Of a stretch of DNA of 64,000 nt, positions 10,520 through 21,372 are shown one piece after another. A model generated the notes under the pieces. The model did not search any database. It had not been told where the DNA came from and was given only the letters and a program-made list of their open reading frames with translations. The stretch spans positions 1,116,001 through 1,180,000 of the forward strand of contig NHZP01000003.1 in the NCBI GenBank assembly GCA_003313425.1, in the 5' to 3' direction. Made by a program: the position numbers and the translations under genes. This stretch comes from Pseudopyrenochaeta lycopersici (lineage: Eukaryota; Ascomycota; Dothideomycetes; Pleosporales; Pseudopyrenochaetaceae). Position 1 is the first letter of the stretch. The number at the start of each line of letters is the position of its first letter.

Positions 10520-10873
10520 TCTGTGCTCGAATCTGCACGCTCACGACTGTCGATGCGCGATGACTTGGGCTCTGAGGCGTTGCAGAGGCTTGTTGTCCTT
10601 GCGACTCGGCTTCGGGCAAGAATCGATCGGCCGTGACCAGATCGCCACGTGATTCTCGTGTTCGCCCTCATCTCCGCATCTTCTCCACAACTGCTGCCCC
10701 ACCGATTGGCCCTAACCGCGGATGAATGCTTGGTCTGCCCAGGATTTAAATCCTTCTATATTGCTCTACCGGTCTTGAGTAAACGGAATCACCATGCTCC
10801 GCCTGCCTTGTTTGTGTAGTAGCTGTAGACCAAGCGCACCCTTTTGTACCTATTGCCGCCGTCCGCCTGCAGC
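10520..10873. promoter_or_regulatory. Divergent promoter between the regulator and the F-box-like gene
   Basis: 354 bp between two start codons on opposite strands. It contains a perfect 14-bp palindrome AGGATTTAAATCCT at 10741-10754 followed by TTCTATATT. No other gene is seen. Confidence 0.5.
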
Positions 10874-11944
10874 ATGACGGCACTTCCCGTGGACATCTGG
10901 CTTGTTGTCTTCGACATCATCAACGACCTTGACACGCTGTGGTCCGTCGCGCGCAATATTTCTCATTACTTCCGCGACTGTGTCGACGAGTTCTTCCGGT
11001 ATGGCGTTATTCAAAATACCTTCCTTCACCTGTACTACAGCACCATTAATCGTTACGGTGGACCCATCTTCCAATACGTCCGCCTTCCCATGCGATTTGC
11101 TTGCTTCTCAGACAATGGAATGCGTGCAGTTTTTCGCCAAGTAGATTTCATACAGCAAATAAGTGTGACTCCGCATGGCTCGGTGCGCGGATGGCTGCCA
11201 TTTATTGAGCGGTACTGTGAAGAGACGCTGCAGCGCAGACCCCAGGTCTTGGACAAGAGCCAGAGTGCCACCGGCCCTCCAGTATGGGAAACGGAGCATG
11301 CATCGCTGCGGAACACACTGGCTATGGCCGAAAAGAAAAGCTATTTCATGCAGCTTCGTGACCATACTAGCATCGGCCGCGGTGACCGACCGCCCTATTA
11401 TCTCAGGATGCGTGACTATGTACACGACACAAAACTGGTTGATCTCGTTGTTGGCTGCACAAAGCGCGAGATATCATTCGACTGGCGCCGTACCTTCTCC
11501 GCTTTCTTCATGGAACAGCACTTCCTCGTCCTTGCAGGCAGGAACACTACCAATAGGAAACCTGCGCACGATGAAACCCTTGGCATTGTCGCCTTACACC
11601 TGCGTTGTCAGGGTTACATACGCAATGATATAGGTGACGAAAGACGAGTGCGACGAAAACGCTTGTGCTCATGGGTGGGGAGAAACAAACATCGCATGAC
11701 GCACGAACACCGCCTGTTGACTGAAGACAGAATTGAGATCGAGAAAGCTAATGTTAGGCGTTATCTGTATAGAGATAATTTGCGGGATATTCAAGATGCA
11801 GTCTTGGAAAGTGAGGAGTATGTGCCAGAGAAGTGCGCTGGCGATCATCCGGACTTGCTTTTGTGGCCTTGGGGTGACGACGATTCTTTTTTCGTTTCAA
11901 AGAGAAGGCTTGACCAGCTTCCCAAGCGCTGTATAGTACTGTGA
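10874..11944 (+). CDS. F-box-like protein, function unknown
   Basis: Single exon, 356 aa. The first true ATG is at 10874 (MTALPVDIWLVVFDIINDLD); the frame is open further upstream only through a TTG. Residues 3-45 (LPVDIWLVVFDIINDLDTLW, then VARNISHYFRDCVDEFFR) resemble the F-box fold, which docks substrate adaptors to Skp1 in SCF ubiquitin ligases. The remainder has no recognisable repeats. It is rich in basic residues (RRVRRKRLCSWVGRNKHR), with an acidic stretch PWGDDDSFF near the end. Many fungal genomes carry families of such proteins. The F-box call rests on the N-terminal pattern alone. Confidence 0.7.
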   Translation: MTALPVDIWLVVFDIINDLDTLWSVARNISHYFRDCVDEFFRYGVIQNTFLHLYYSTINRYGGPIFQYVRLPMRFACFSDNGMRAVFRQVDFIQQISVTPHGSVRGWLPFIERYCEETLQRRPQVLDKSQSATGPPVWETEHASLRNTLAMAEKKSYFMQLRDHTSIGRGDRPPYYLRMRDYVHDTKLVDLVVGCTKREISFDWRRTFSAFFMEQHFLVLAGRNTTNRKPAHDETLGIVALHLRCQGYIRNDIGDERRVRRKRLCSWVGRNKHRMTHEHRLLTEDRIEIEKANVRRYLYRDNLRDIQDAVLESEEYVPEKCAGDHPDLLLWPWGDDDSFFVSKRRLDQLPKRCIVL

Positions 11945-12330
11945 CTGTCTGGATAACTTTGCTCGCCTTGATTGGTGTTCCTATTAAGTCTTGAAGAATT
12001 CCAGCCCATCTCATGTGGTCTCTCCCTGCCCACTTGTGCATGGTGCCACACAAGAGCACAACCTAGTTCTCGCTCGACCCATCAATTGGTCAGCTACGAT
12101 ACAAAGTGTTTTCATCTTTGAAACTCCCAAGTGGTAAGAATCAAGTCTAATCAATAGTCATTTCTAGTGATACTATACTACCCGCAGAGCGTTGCAATAG
12201 ATAAGCAGGGATATCTTCCGTCAATTTATAAACCCAAACAGGCAGATGCCAATTTTATCAATGAAATGCGTTCAGTTCTGAAAGTCGTTAGTTCTCGCGA
12301 TAATACTTCCTCTTCCTCTTTAATCAAATC
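11945..12330. other. Intergenic, no gene seen
   Basis: Convergent 3' ends of the F-box-like gene (plus) and the NADAR gene (minus). Confidence 0.5.
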
Positions 12331-13129
12331 CTAAGCCTTCTCGTCCTCCTCTCTCAGTCTCGCTCTAACATTCATGACTGCTATTCCCAATAGGTTCTGG
12401 CCCCAACGATGCCGATTCGCACCAGCATTGTTTTCACCAAAGCCTATCCCCCAAATCTTATCCAGCGGACTTGCTTCCACCAGCTCTCTGTTTCCCGTCG
12501 ACAACAGCAGATTTTTCAGATTCGCTGCATCCTGAGAACACGTGAACTTGTGATAATTCCCCTCTTCCACGATCCTCAATTTTTCTAAAAAAAAAGAGAA
12601 TTCAAGTCAGCCTTTAAAAAAACACTCTAAAAGGACAAGAGAGATGCTTACCGTCGTCCCACCTCTTTCCGTCAAAGTTTTTGACTTTCCTCCCTAGGCC
12701 TTTATGCGTCTTAGGATCTGTGGTAGCAAGCATCTTCTTCGCAATAGCTTCGTCTCTAAAGAGACGCGCTTTTTGAACCATCATCCACATCTCCGCAGTT
12801 GCATACGTCTCACCGTCAACCGTGAACTCGGACGGGTACCATTGTCCGAGGTAGCCGTTGCCGTCATGGGGGCGCCAAAAGTAGACTGGTTTGCTATCCT
12901 CTTTCTGCTCCTCCGGGCTTGTTTCTTTTGCTGTAGTGATGGGCATTGTGACAGAATATGAATTTGAAATGGGTGCGACAGGTGCCTGAGTTGCGACCGC
13001 GGATGCAGACGCAGATTTCGAATGAGAGCGGAGAGATTTGCGCAGCGCAGGGACCGATGTCTCTTTGTCACTCTTGATTTTGGATTTCGTCACTCGGCTC
13101 AGAGATATGTTCTTTGGTTTAGGCGGCAT
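12331..13129 (-). CDS. NADAR domain protein (YbiA-like, DUF1768)
   Basis: Two exons: 13129-12652 and 12584-12331, 243 aa. The longer frame to 13168 begins with GTG; the first ATG gives MPPKPKNISLSRV. After a disordered Lys/Ser-rich N-terminus, the NADAR fold begins near residue 85. Signatures are GYLGQWYPSEFTVDGETYAT and AEMWMMVQKARLF, then after the intron the conserved WGIGFGENNAGANRHRWGQN and LLGIAVMNVRARL. This family includes YbiA/COG3236, linked to cleavage of riboflavin-pathway intermediates and ADP-ribose-type N-glycosides. Substrate in this fungus is unknown. The intron is 67 nt with a poly-T tract before the acceptor. Confidence 0.87.
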
Positions 13130-13805
13130 TGCCCTCCTGACGTAGTGCTTGGCGGTAGTATGGTCCACGAATCTATCAAAATTGTGGACTTGGAACCTGC
13201 TATTACTTCTGGCACGAACGAGATACAGCTTAGAGTAAAGGAAATAGGGAAGGTGAAGAATGAAGTTCAGGAGAGGGAGCGGTCACGGATATACATGCTC
13301 AAATGCAAAGGCGCAGCCTGATGAGGCTGAGCTAAAGCCACAGCTGAGATTCTTAGCGTAGAGTCACAACGGCGGTAACTCCGCCCTTTTCATCGGGAGT
13401 AGGCACCGCCCTTGAGCACATTGGACGCCACCGTTTTAGGCTTCGCAATTCGTCACATCAAATCAACAATCATATACGATTGAGGCAGTGTAAGAAACAT
13501 ACAATGGCCGCATTTGCAAGTGGTCAAAGCACGAGCGCATGAGAGGGGGATTCTCAGACAGGACTCGCAAAACGCTCAAATATGTTTGCTCATGCTAAAT
13601 GAAAGCAGATAGGGTATGCCGTCTCGATACTTTTGCTCTCAAGAAATGCTTCACAGACAGCCCTCAAACTCTCCCGAAGGATATCGCCAAGTCTCCAAAC
13701 AAAAACATTACGTTATGAACAGGCAAATGCTCTTTTCTCCAAATTTGAGTACATGAAGAGTCGTAGCATAGAGAATCGATACTGATGAACCAAGGGGCGT
13801 GACGA
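13130..13805. other. Intergenic, no gene seen
   Basis: Promoter of the NADAR gene at the left and the 3' flank of the AP-2 alpha gene at the right. No coding frame. Confidence 0.5.
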
Positions 13806-16800
13806 TTACGCCATGCCCTCTATACCTTGCGAGAGTCGTTCCTCCATAGCCTTGATCAGAACGGGCGGGACAGACTCATCCGTAGCACGGATCGTAATGC
13901 GGTACATCTTCACGCCGTTAGTGATAAATTTCCATCTTTGTGAAATCGTTGAACATACCTGAGTGTCGAAGTTCGGCTCCAGTCTCAACAAACAACCGAA
14001 CTTGCCCTCACTGCAATGTAACACGGTCGCCCCGACGATATTCCTCACATTCGGGTCGACTCCTGACACGATGCCCCACTTGAAGCCCTTCACTACCTTC
14101 TGTACAAATTCCGAGTTCATTGTCCGGTTTTTGTTGGCAAGACCGAAGATGCTCTGTGCTTCGCGTGGCGCGCCACCAATCTGCTTCCATCTCTTGAAGA
14201 AGTCTTCCGAACTCAGTTCGGCACCTTCCATGTACTTGTGGATAAGAACAGGAAGCTGGAGTGTGAGACCTTGTAGTGCGCCGGCAAGGTATGAAATACG
14301 AATAGTAGGCGGCGTTGTGAAGACATTCTTGCACTCAAACATGATTGTCTGTTGAGTTTGGCCTTCAGGTGCGATTGACGTGTCAGGTAGACCTTTCATG
14401 TCTGTCTTCAAATTGTCCGAGGACCGGTTGTCGAGGGTTGTAGTGAATGAACCCATGGGGAAGGAGGACTTGTTCGTGAAGTAGAAGATAAGCGCGCCCA
14501 ATTGCCCTCGGTATTCTGTCCTCAGGCCAACTTGTATCTGCTGATCTTCATATAATACGCCTTCGCCGCGGAGGAGGAGACGAGTATACCCAATTTCCCA
14601 GTCTGGACTTAAGTGGGCTGCGCTCGCAAGGTTCGGAGCCTTTAGGACTTTATTGGTATCAATGTTCAGGTCTAGTCCTTCAAGGTCGCTTGAGAGGGCG
14701 TTGGCGCCATTCGCACCGTTTGTTGCGGTAGATTTATTATCCTTTGATACGGGTTCTGTGAAGCTTCGCTTAACACCAGCCGAAGTGTTTTGTCGCGTAA
14801 GACCAAATTCCTTCATGTCTGCATTCGCATCCTTGCCGCCTACAACCCATGTCCGTTTGTCGCTGGTTGTGGCATGTTTCTGGTGTAAGCGCGAAAGTAG
14901 TGCTGAGGTTCGTTCGGGATACGGTGGCATCTCGTCGCACACGGTCCGCAACAAGTCGTCCGTCGGCATTGTGGCGAGTGTGAGATATTCACATGCTCTT
15001 TGCTGGAGCTCAGAATCGAGCGAGTGGCTGTAGGCGCGGAATGCTTGAAGAAGCTGCGGCTTGATTTCCGGGAACAAGTTCACGTACTTGACATAACATG
15101 ACAGCAAAATCGCCCTTGTGCTTGATGAGCATCCACGCATCTTCGCGCTCAACGCCATGAACTGTTCGATCGGACTGCATCCTTTGGTGTCGGCGATCAA
15201 ATGACCGAACTCTCCGAGCAGGTAACCGCCGATCTTTACTAAGGTCTCGTGGCAATCGGCCTTGATGTATTGAAGAATGGTCTGCGCAGCGTACACTTGT
15301 AACTCCTCGTTATTCGTGACGATTTGAATCACTCGTTGCCAGACCTCGTCACTAACGTGATCTCCTGCCATTGCAATCAAGCGCAATGATATATCGACGT
15401 ACCATTGTACGTCTGTGGCGTACTTTTCAGTTAGGATAGCAATCTTGAGTACCATCTCTTCTCGTATGGCGTAGTCTGCGGACTGAAGGTATCGTAATAG
15501 CTCATTCACAATCGCTTGAGCATTTGTTGGGTCGCACATGCTGTAAAGAAGGTCTAAACCTTGTCTTCGAACGCTAATATCCCTGTCCCTCAAAGATCCG
15601 ATGATGATGGCCTGATGCTTCTTGATAGGGTCGAGTGTTTCTGATCGTGCCGCCAAATGTGTCATCGCTTCCAACCCTAGATATCGGACGTTGGTCTCCC
15701 TGGATGCAATGAACTTGCCCAGTCGTTGGGATATCTGCACCATAAGGTCTTGCTCAGTGTCGAGATGAATTACGAGGTTGATAGCCTCAAACAGAACGGC
15801 ATTCTGTGCATTATTTTGTTGCACGTTCTTGGGCATATCCAAGGCGGAATCCATGATCTTCTGTAGTGCTTCTCGGATGAGCTTTCGGATATGCGAGTCC
15901 TCTGCTCTTGTTAGCCGCAAGTCAATAGGGAGAGATGACTACTGACCGGGAGGTGGGTAGTATTGCAATAGCTTGAGCAGTTTGACCAGGATCCATGGAC
16001 ATGGAACCTTGTAGTAGAAGTAACCTTCAGCGCACTCATTGTCCACGACTATTCGTTTCAGCCTGTTAGCAGCCTTGACGTAACTCCCTTTGTACTGCTC
16101 CGCATTGTCCTGAACAAGTGCCGTCACTAAGGAGGTCACAGAGAGCGCTACGCCCATGTCGGGATCATCCATTAGCGATATTATCCGTTCTGCCCATTCA
16201 TTCTGTACGATGCTGGGGTACTTTCGGTAAAGGCGAAGCAGCGTCAAAGCTGCTTTCTTCTTCACAAATGCTTTTGATGCCCTGTGTTGTGTCAGTCGTG
16301 CCATTCAAGGGTGATTTTTGCAAGACTGACGGTGATATAAGGAGACGGTGCACTTCTGTGCTGAGCGCTTCGCCCAGCTCCTTTCCACCGACATTCGCAA
16401 TGGCGTGTAGTGCCAGACAGTTGTTCAACTCGTTATGGTCCAAGAGATCCTTCCTGATGCTGTTAACAACCAGGTGTAGTAGTTCGTGTTCTTCGTGTAG
16501 AAATAGTGTAACTGCGAGATATCCAATCTGTTTCTCCGAATATTTGGTGGCCGAGATGAGGTTCACTGCTTCGAGATGTCCGAAATCAACGTTCCAACCA
16601 AGTATGTATATGTACAGGAGCTTCAAATGTCAGTATTAATGCTCGAAATTGACTACTGAGCGAAGTACCTTGCAGACGTATTTCTTTTTCTGATAGCCGT
16701 TGAGGCCGCCGTCTAGAGGGGCACTTGTTAGACCAGGTCATGGAGAGAGTTCGCCCTGAAAATACCTCTGAATTTTTGCCTACAAGAACCCGGTTAGCGT

Positions 16801-17069
16801 TCGGTCCTTCCTTTAAAGTTCGGCATCATGCACCCACCGAATGTTGGCCAATTCCTTGTTGATCCGCTTCTCTTCCAGCTCACGGGCTCGAGCATTTCTT
16901 AGATCCGCAATGAACGACACCAGTCCTGCACCAATTTATAAGTTGCCGTCCTGAACATCTCCATGGAAGTCTGTGTACCTCGCATAGTTGGCACATTGCC
17001 CGACTGGTTCCGGCTGAACAGCCCTCCTCCAGCGCTGGAGGCCATCTTCGCAGCGGCGGCTGAAGCCAT
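13806..17069 (-). CDS. AP-2 clathrin adaptor complex, alpha subunit
   Basis: Eight exons read on the minus strand: 17069-16979, 16925-16838, 16779-16766, 16712-16669, 16620-16331, 16281-15947, 15901-13959, 13907-13806, giving 968 aa, close to the usual 940-1000. The adaptin trunk starts with MRG, LVSFIADLRNARA and EEKRINKELANIR, followed by the AVNLISATKYSEKQIGYL stretch diagnostic for alpha/gamma adaptins. The trunk is a long alpha-solenoid to about residue 620. After a Ser/Asn-rich hinge come the beta-sandwich and C-terminal appendage (PEFVQKVVKGFKW-like region, then MYRITIRATDES). AP-2 alpha binds PIP2 and cargo at the plasma membrane for endocytosis. Exon 3 is only 14 nt. The last intron (13908-13958) is 51 nt and has no stop in frame; homology (alpha ends its platform with a Q-MYR junction) says it is removed. 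Confidence 0.93.
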
Positions 17070-17875
17070 GGTAGGAGGCTTGGGTGGAGGGCTCCCACTT
17101 AGAGAGTAGTTTGGAAGTGCGACAGGAGTGGTAGTCTAGGTGCTGGACCCGGGAGAGCGTCGAGGCAGGGGTAATGCCGGTGAGTGAGCTGCGGAGCGGA
17201 GGTGGACAATTGCGAAAGGGGACGGAGACTGGGGTATCTGGAGGTCAATCATAAAGCTACGGCGAAATAGGAGGACAAGTCGAAACGTGACAGTCGCAGA
17301 CAGTGCTTAGCATGCTGCAGGTAGATTCTATGCAGCCGTATGCTCCACGCGCGAGAGGCGGCGGAATCGTGGTGGAGGTTTACACTGGCTGCCAAGCGGC
17401 GAGGGACCAGCTTAGCGTGGGCCCGCCTAAACTCCGTCTGGAGGGTTTCTTCCGCACTCAGACATCGCCGAATGCGCCGTGGACCGCCATTCCACTACCA
17501 CGACGTCTCTTCACCGCATATTGCAGTACAACTGGCGTGCAAGATGGTTGATTTTTCGCACTACACCAATTCAGTTCTTCTCCAGTTGGAATTGACAGAC
17601 ATAGAAGCAACCAACCAACAATACGTTCCACTACACAATGCTGCAAAGTAACGGCAACATCACATGAGCTACCGAAGACATGGGAAACATAATGGTAGAT
17701 GGTTTTTGTCATTTTGCTAGGCTACTGCCGGTCGATTAATGGTTTGGCTAGCCTCCTGTCTGGATATCTTCGTGTCTTTACAATCTCGAACCTCCCATAA
17801 ACGCCATAGACCCCCTAATGCTCAGTACCATGTGCAGTCAAGCGCCAAAGAGAACAGTGCACCATGCATTCTGCT
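17070..17875. other. Intergenic, no gene seen
   Basis: Promoter of the AP-2 alpha gene at the left, 3' flank of the cysteine-rich gene at the right. The short frames in 17303-17712 look random. Confidence 0.5.
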
Positions 17876-18251
17876 TTATTTCTTGGTAGTGAAATCTGTC
17901 TCGAGGGATGAGGAACCATTGCTCTCGCCACGGCTGCAGGTGCACGAGTCTACGAATCTTGTATTAGACGACTTTCAAACCAGGTATAAAGTATGTATTT
18001 CTTACTCTCAGCACGCTTTCCGCAAGCACAAGTGCTCGTAGGAAGCTTGTTCTCGGTGGCAGCTTTGTCGCATGCTGAATGATTGTATTAGCATGAGTGC
18101 TACGTCATTGGCAACAGTTGAAAACATGAGGGCGACTCTTATATGAGGGTAGGATAGACATACTGCACTGGAGAGCTGGCTGCTTGCCGCAGGAGCAAGT
18201 TGCCTCCTTTGCGCAAACACATTCGCCGTTGTTACGTCCACAGCAGGCCAT
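17876..18251 (-). CDS. Metallothionein-like cysteine-rich small protein (76 aa)
   Basis: Three small exons: 18251-18164, 18074-18006, 17949-17876, joined in phase to give 76 aa. There are 12 cysteines: a CC pair at 3-4 and five C-X-C pairs at 11/13, 19/21, 29/31, 45/47 and 55/57. Each of the first five exon-encoded blocks carries a 'CSCGKQ', 'CTCDKAATEN', 'CACGKR' or 'CTCSRG' type unit. There is no aromatic residue except one Phe near the end (ETDFTTKK). C-X-C clusters of this kind bind Cu(I) or Zn(II). I recognise the layout and the DFTT-type tail as a conserved ascomycete Cys-rich family, but I am not sure of its formal name. Introns have clean donors (GTATGT, GTAAGA) and a GCTAATAC branch site. 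The promoter holds a 20-bp perfect palindrome. Confidence 0.85.
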
Positions 18252-18832
18252 TTTGATATTGGTGATATGTGTATGTGAGGGTATTTGTGATTAACGAGGT
18301 TGAGTGTGAGCAAATGTTATCAGAGCTTGTGAAACTGAGGATTATTCTGAAGGAGAAAAACAAATATCAGACAGTCTTCTTATACCAGCTTCCAGTTGCA
18401 ACTACGTAGTTGCAAGGACCCCGTGAGATAGCGGTTCGATCACGTGTATCCTCTGAGCCAATCAGAGTGTGGGTGATTACTCTTCTTACCAATTTGTAAA
18501 CAGTGGTGAGGCTGAGATTGCCACCTGCTGATTCACACTTTTTCAAAGGGTTGCTATTTGCCAAAGATTAGAGATTTAATCTGATCGTTTCAAGTAAAGG
18601 TATCATTATTTGTGTGCTGATAGTGGTGAAGGTGAGGTTTGGATGAAGTGGAGCAACCATCATCGCGAAAGAGAGAGTTGACAATCAAAACAGCGAATAC
18701 AGCATCAAGGGTCGCATTTCTGAAAAATTGGTGATCTTCATACGTAGGATCCAAGTTTATCAAAATCCTTAAGTTGAGCCAAACCTATTTTCATAGAAAT
18801 TCGTTACCTCGTTATGCTCAGTACAACCAAGT
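18252..18832. other. Intergenic; promoter of the metallothionein-like gene
   Basis: No coding frame. Holds a 20-bp perfect palindrome at 18396-18415 and the 3' flank of the SmgGDS-like gene at the right end. Confidence 0.5.
18396..18415. promoter_or_regulatory. Perfect 20-bp palindrome upstream of the metallothionein-like gene
   Basis: The half site TTGCAACTAC is followed directly by its exact reverse complement GTAGTTGCAA. It lies 145-164 bp upstream of the ATG at 18251, a normal position for a fungal upstream activating site. It would suit binding by a dimeric regulator. It is too compact and loop-free to act as a normal hairpin terminator. Confidence 0.5.
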
Positions 18833-21290
18833 CTACACCATAAGTTTTCCTAACTCCTCTTGAAGAGCGAGAACCTGATTAGAGAGTGTTGCATCCATGC
18901 CGCTTCCCTGCTCTCAGTTAGTTTCAGTCCATTAGAATCTGTCTGCAGCTGCTTACCGCGTTATTCCGAAGCGCTTGGAGCAGCACCATTGCATTCTGAT
19001 AGTCTCGCCCAGCAGCCGAACCATGCTGCTCAGCGCCTCCATCCTGCCCATTCGCGAATTCTTTGATGGCCTCAAGAAGCCCGCTATCTTCTTTGAGCTC
19101 TTCAACGACACAAGCAGCACCCTCGGGTGACTGTGCAATGAGTCCAAGTCCCAATAGCCCTTCCGCCCTTGCATCGGCATAGAAGCGTTGACGTACTAGC
19201 CGAGTAACTGGTCGAGCGATCTTTGACACTTTGAACATCTCTAGTCTTACCGCATTAACATCCTTTTCTGCGTTCGGTCGACCTAGATGCCGGAGCATTG
19301 CGACGATTGTGCGGCCCAGCTCGATCATTGGGTTCTTCATTGCAGTGCTGGGCAATGGTGCGGATGGAGCGAGGGCTTGTTCGACGATATGTGTAAGGAT
19401 AGTAGAGTCGATGGGAACCTGAGCGCCGGCTGTGTTTATCGGCTTTCCCGGTTTTCCATAGACTACTTTCTCGATATTGTGGAAGTTGTTTGTTACGAGC
19501 TTAGACAGGATGGCTGCTGCTTCTCCACGAACGGATGGGTCGCTTAGTTCCAGCAGGCGACAGCACGTCTCCAACAATCCTGCATTGGCGAGCACCGATC
19601 TGTTCGCCTCCGGAAATGTTAGGTGACGCATGAATCCCGTTGCAGCAAAAAGGAGTGCTGGACGGCTGCTGGACGAAAGTATTTCAATCAGCGTGACGTG
19701 AATCTCCATAATGCTGACCATATCAATGCACGTTTCATCTGACATCGCCAGATTTCCCAGCATAACGCATGCACATACTGTGGACGGTGAGTCCGCTGGC
19801 GCTCGTAGCTTTGTCCTTATTTTTTCAATAACCTGGCTTGTGACACTAAACCTTTGCGCAAAGGCATCGGTAGCTGATATTGCGGCGATTGAATTAATAA
19901 GTTGGGTGAGTAGCAGAACGCTAGTTCCTTCAGATGTTGTCGTCTCATCGTTCTTAGCTATTGAGAGCTCCTTGAATACGGCTTCGATATCCTCAGAGGT
20001 CACTCGAGACTCAAAATCCAACAAAAGACTGACCAAATCGTCAAGTAGCGTCGGCGTTGCTACTTTTTGCTGAAACTCTGGATCTTGTAGATAGTGCGCT
20101 AGAATGGCAACATATTCATGGTAACGTTCTTCGTCATATTGCAGGGCGACATTCAAGATGTTCGTAAAGATTTCTAGTGACAAGTCGTCTTTAAGTTGGC
20201 TAGCGGTGAGATTTCCCGTGGTCCAAGTCAGCAAGTCCATGGCATAGTCAAGTGCTGCTTCAGGTATATTGTCGAGCGCAAGGTCGCTAGATATGGTAGA
20301 GTCTAGCCTCAGAGCGGCTGTAGCAGCTTTGGCAGGGTCTAAATGGATTAACAGAAATAGTACACGCCTGGCGTTGTAACATACCGAAATCATTACATAG
20401 GTTGAAAAGAACGGCCAAAGCCGTGATTTGCAATGCCTCAGATGTAAGACAGGCGGTAATGTACTGCAAGTTTCTTACAACAACCTCTCTATTTGTGTCT
20501 AACGCATTTATCAGTCATTCAACATCATTGATTGATAGGCTAGATCAGGGCAACTACCGTTATCAGCTACCGAGTTGCCAATTACTCTCAAGTACTGCTT
20601 GGCCAAAGGACTTTCATAATCACCAGTAGATAGACCATGAATCGCATAGACCAGTATGCCGCTTTCTCTGTATGGAGTTTGCCATCCCTCTACACTTATC
20701 AGCCCACCCATTTTTACCGAATTGAAAATACTCACTTTGACCTCCGACAGCTGTACCTAGCATACGAACAGTAACTTCGGCTAGCTCAATGTTGCCTGCC
20801 TGGACGAAAGCTTGAAGCTTTTGAAAGAATTCTCCCAGTTCTGCATCTTTGCCTTCAGGATTACCTTCAAGCAAGGACTCTAATGACCCGAGATACTCTG
20901 GTATCTCGTTCTCTGAAAAGAACATATTTCAGATTGTGAAGAGCTAGAGAGGACGATGTGTGCAATTTGGTTTGATTTTCATAGATGCATAGTTGTTGTG
21001 GCAAGGCACCCAAAAGAATAAAGAGCTCAAGTCGATCACCTGATCCTCTGGAATACTGATTGAAGATCTCTGGCGACAGAACTAGCTCTAGCGAAAGTTC
21101 GAGGAGCTCAGTTTTAGGAAGAGTATCCTAATTGTAATCGCTAGTCAGGGATCAGAGTCATAATGTCATTTTGATGTGTGTCGCTGTTGGAAAGCTTCGA
21201 CCCACCACGGCTAACCTTGCCCAAATCGGCTGCGCTTGACCCCTGGAAAGCGATCCCTTGGCAGAAATTGAGCCATCTGGCACCGAGCAT
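18833..21290 (-). CDS. SmgGDS (RAP1GDS1)-like armadillo-repeat protein
   Basis: Seven exons: 21290-21216 (tentative), 21127-21040, 20912-20736, 20689-20558, 20498-20385, 20338-18957, 18907-18833, giving 680 aa. Recognisable parts are KQYLRVIGNSVADN, the YITACLTSEALQITALAVLF repeat and the helical repeat DLLTWTTGNLTASQLKDDLS. These resemble fungal homologues of SmgGDS, a cytosolic armadillo protein that binds polybasic-tailed small GTPases. The last exon (GSGMDATLSNQVLALQEELG) replaces a read-through tail. Exons from 21127 rightward in reading order are well supported by phase. The first exon, with a GTTAGC donor and only 25 residues, is a guess; a start at the Met at 20925 would drop about 50 residues and destroy the 21040/20912 junction. 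Confidence 0.75.
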
Positions 21291-21372
21291 TCAGCGTCGT
21301 GACCACGTTCAGTATCAAAGCCCTTCCCACGTACTCACACGTTTCGAACCTGTCAAGCCATATTCACTCAAG
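20926..21372. promoter_or_regulatory. Overlap zone between the SmgGDS-like 5' end and the DPM3 promoter
   Basis: If the SmgGDS-like gene starts at 21290, only 82 bp separate it from the divergent DPM3 start at 21373, so both genes would share one core promoter. No separate gene is seen. Confidence 0.4.

Noticed and set aside
10844..10873. Ten extra N-terminal residues of the F-box-like protein
   Set aside because: Initiation would have to be at TTG; ATG at 10874 is preferred.
12614..13168. Longer N-terminus of the NADAR protein from 13168
   Set aside because: The first codon there is GTG, not ATG; the ATG at 13129 is the plausible start.
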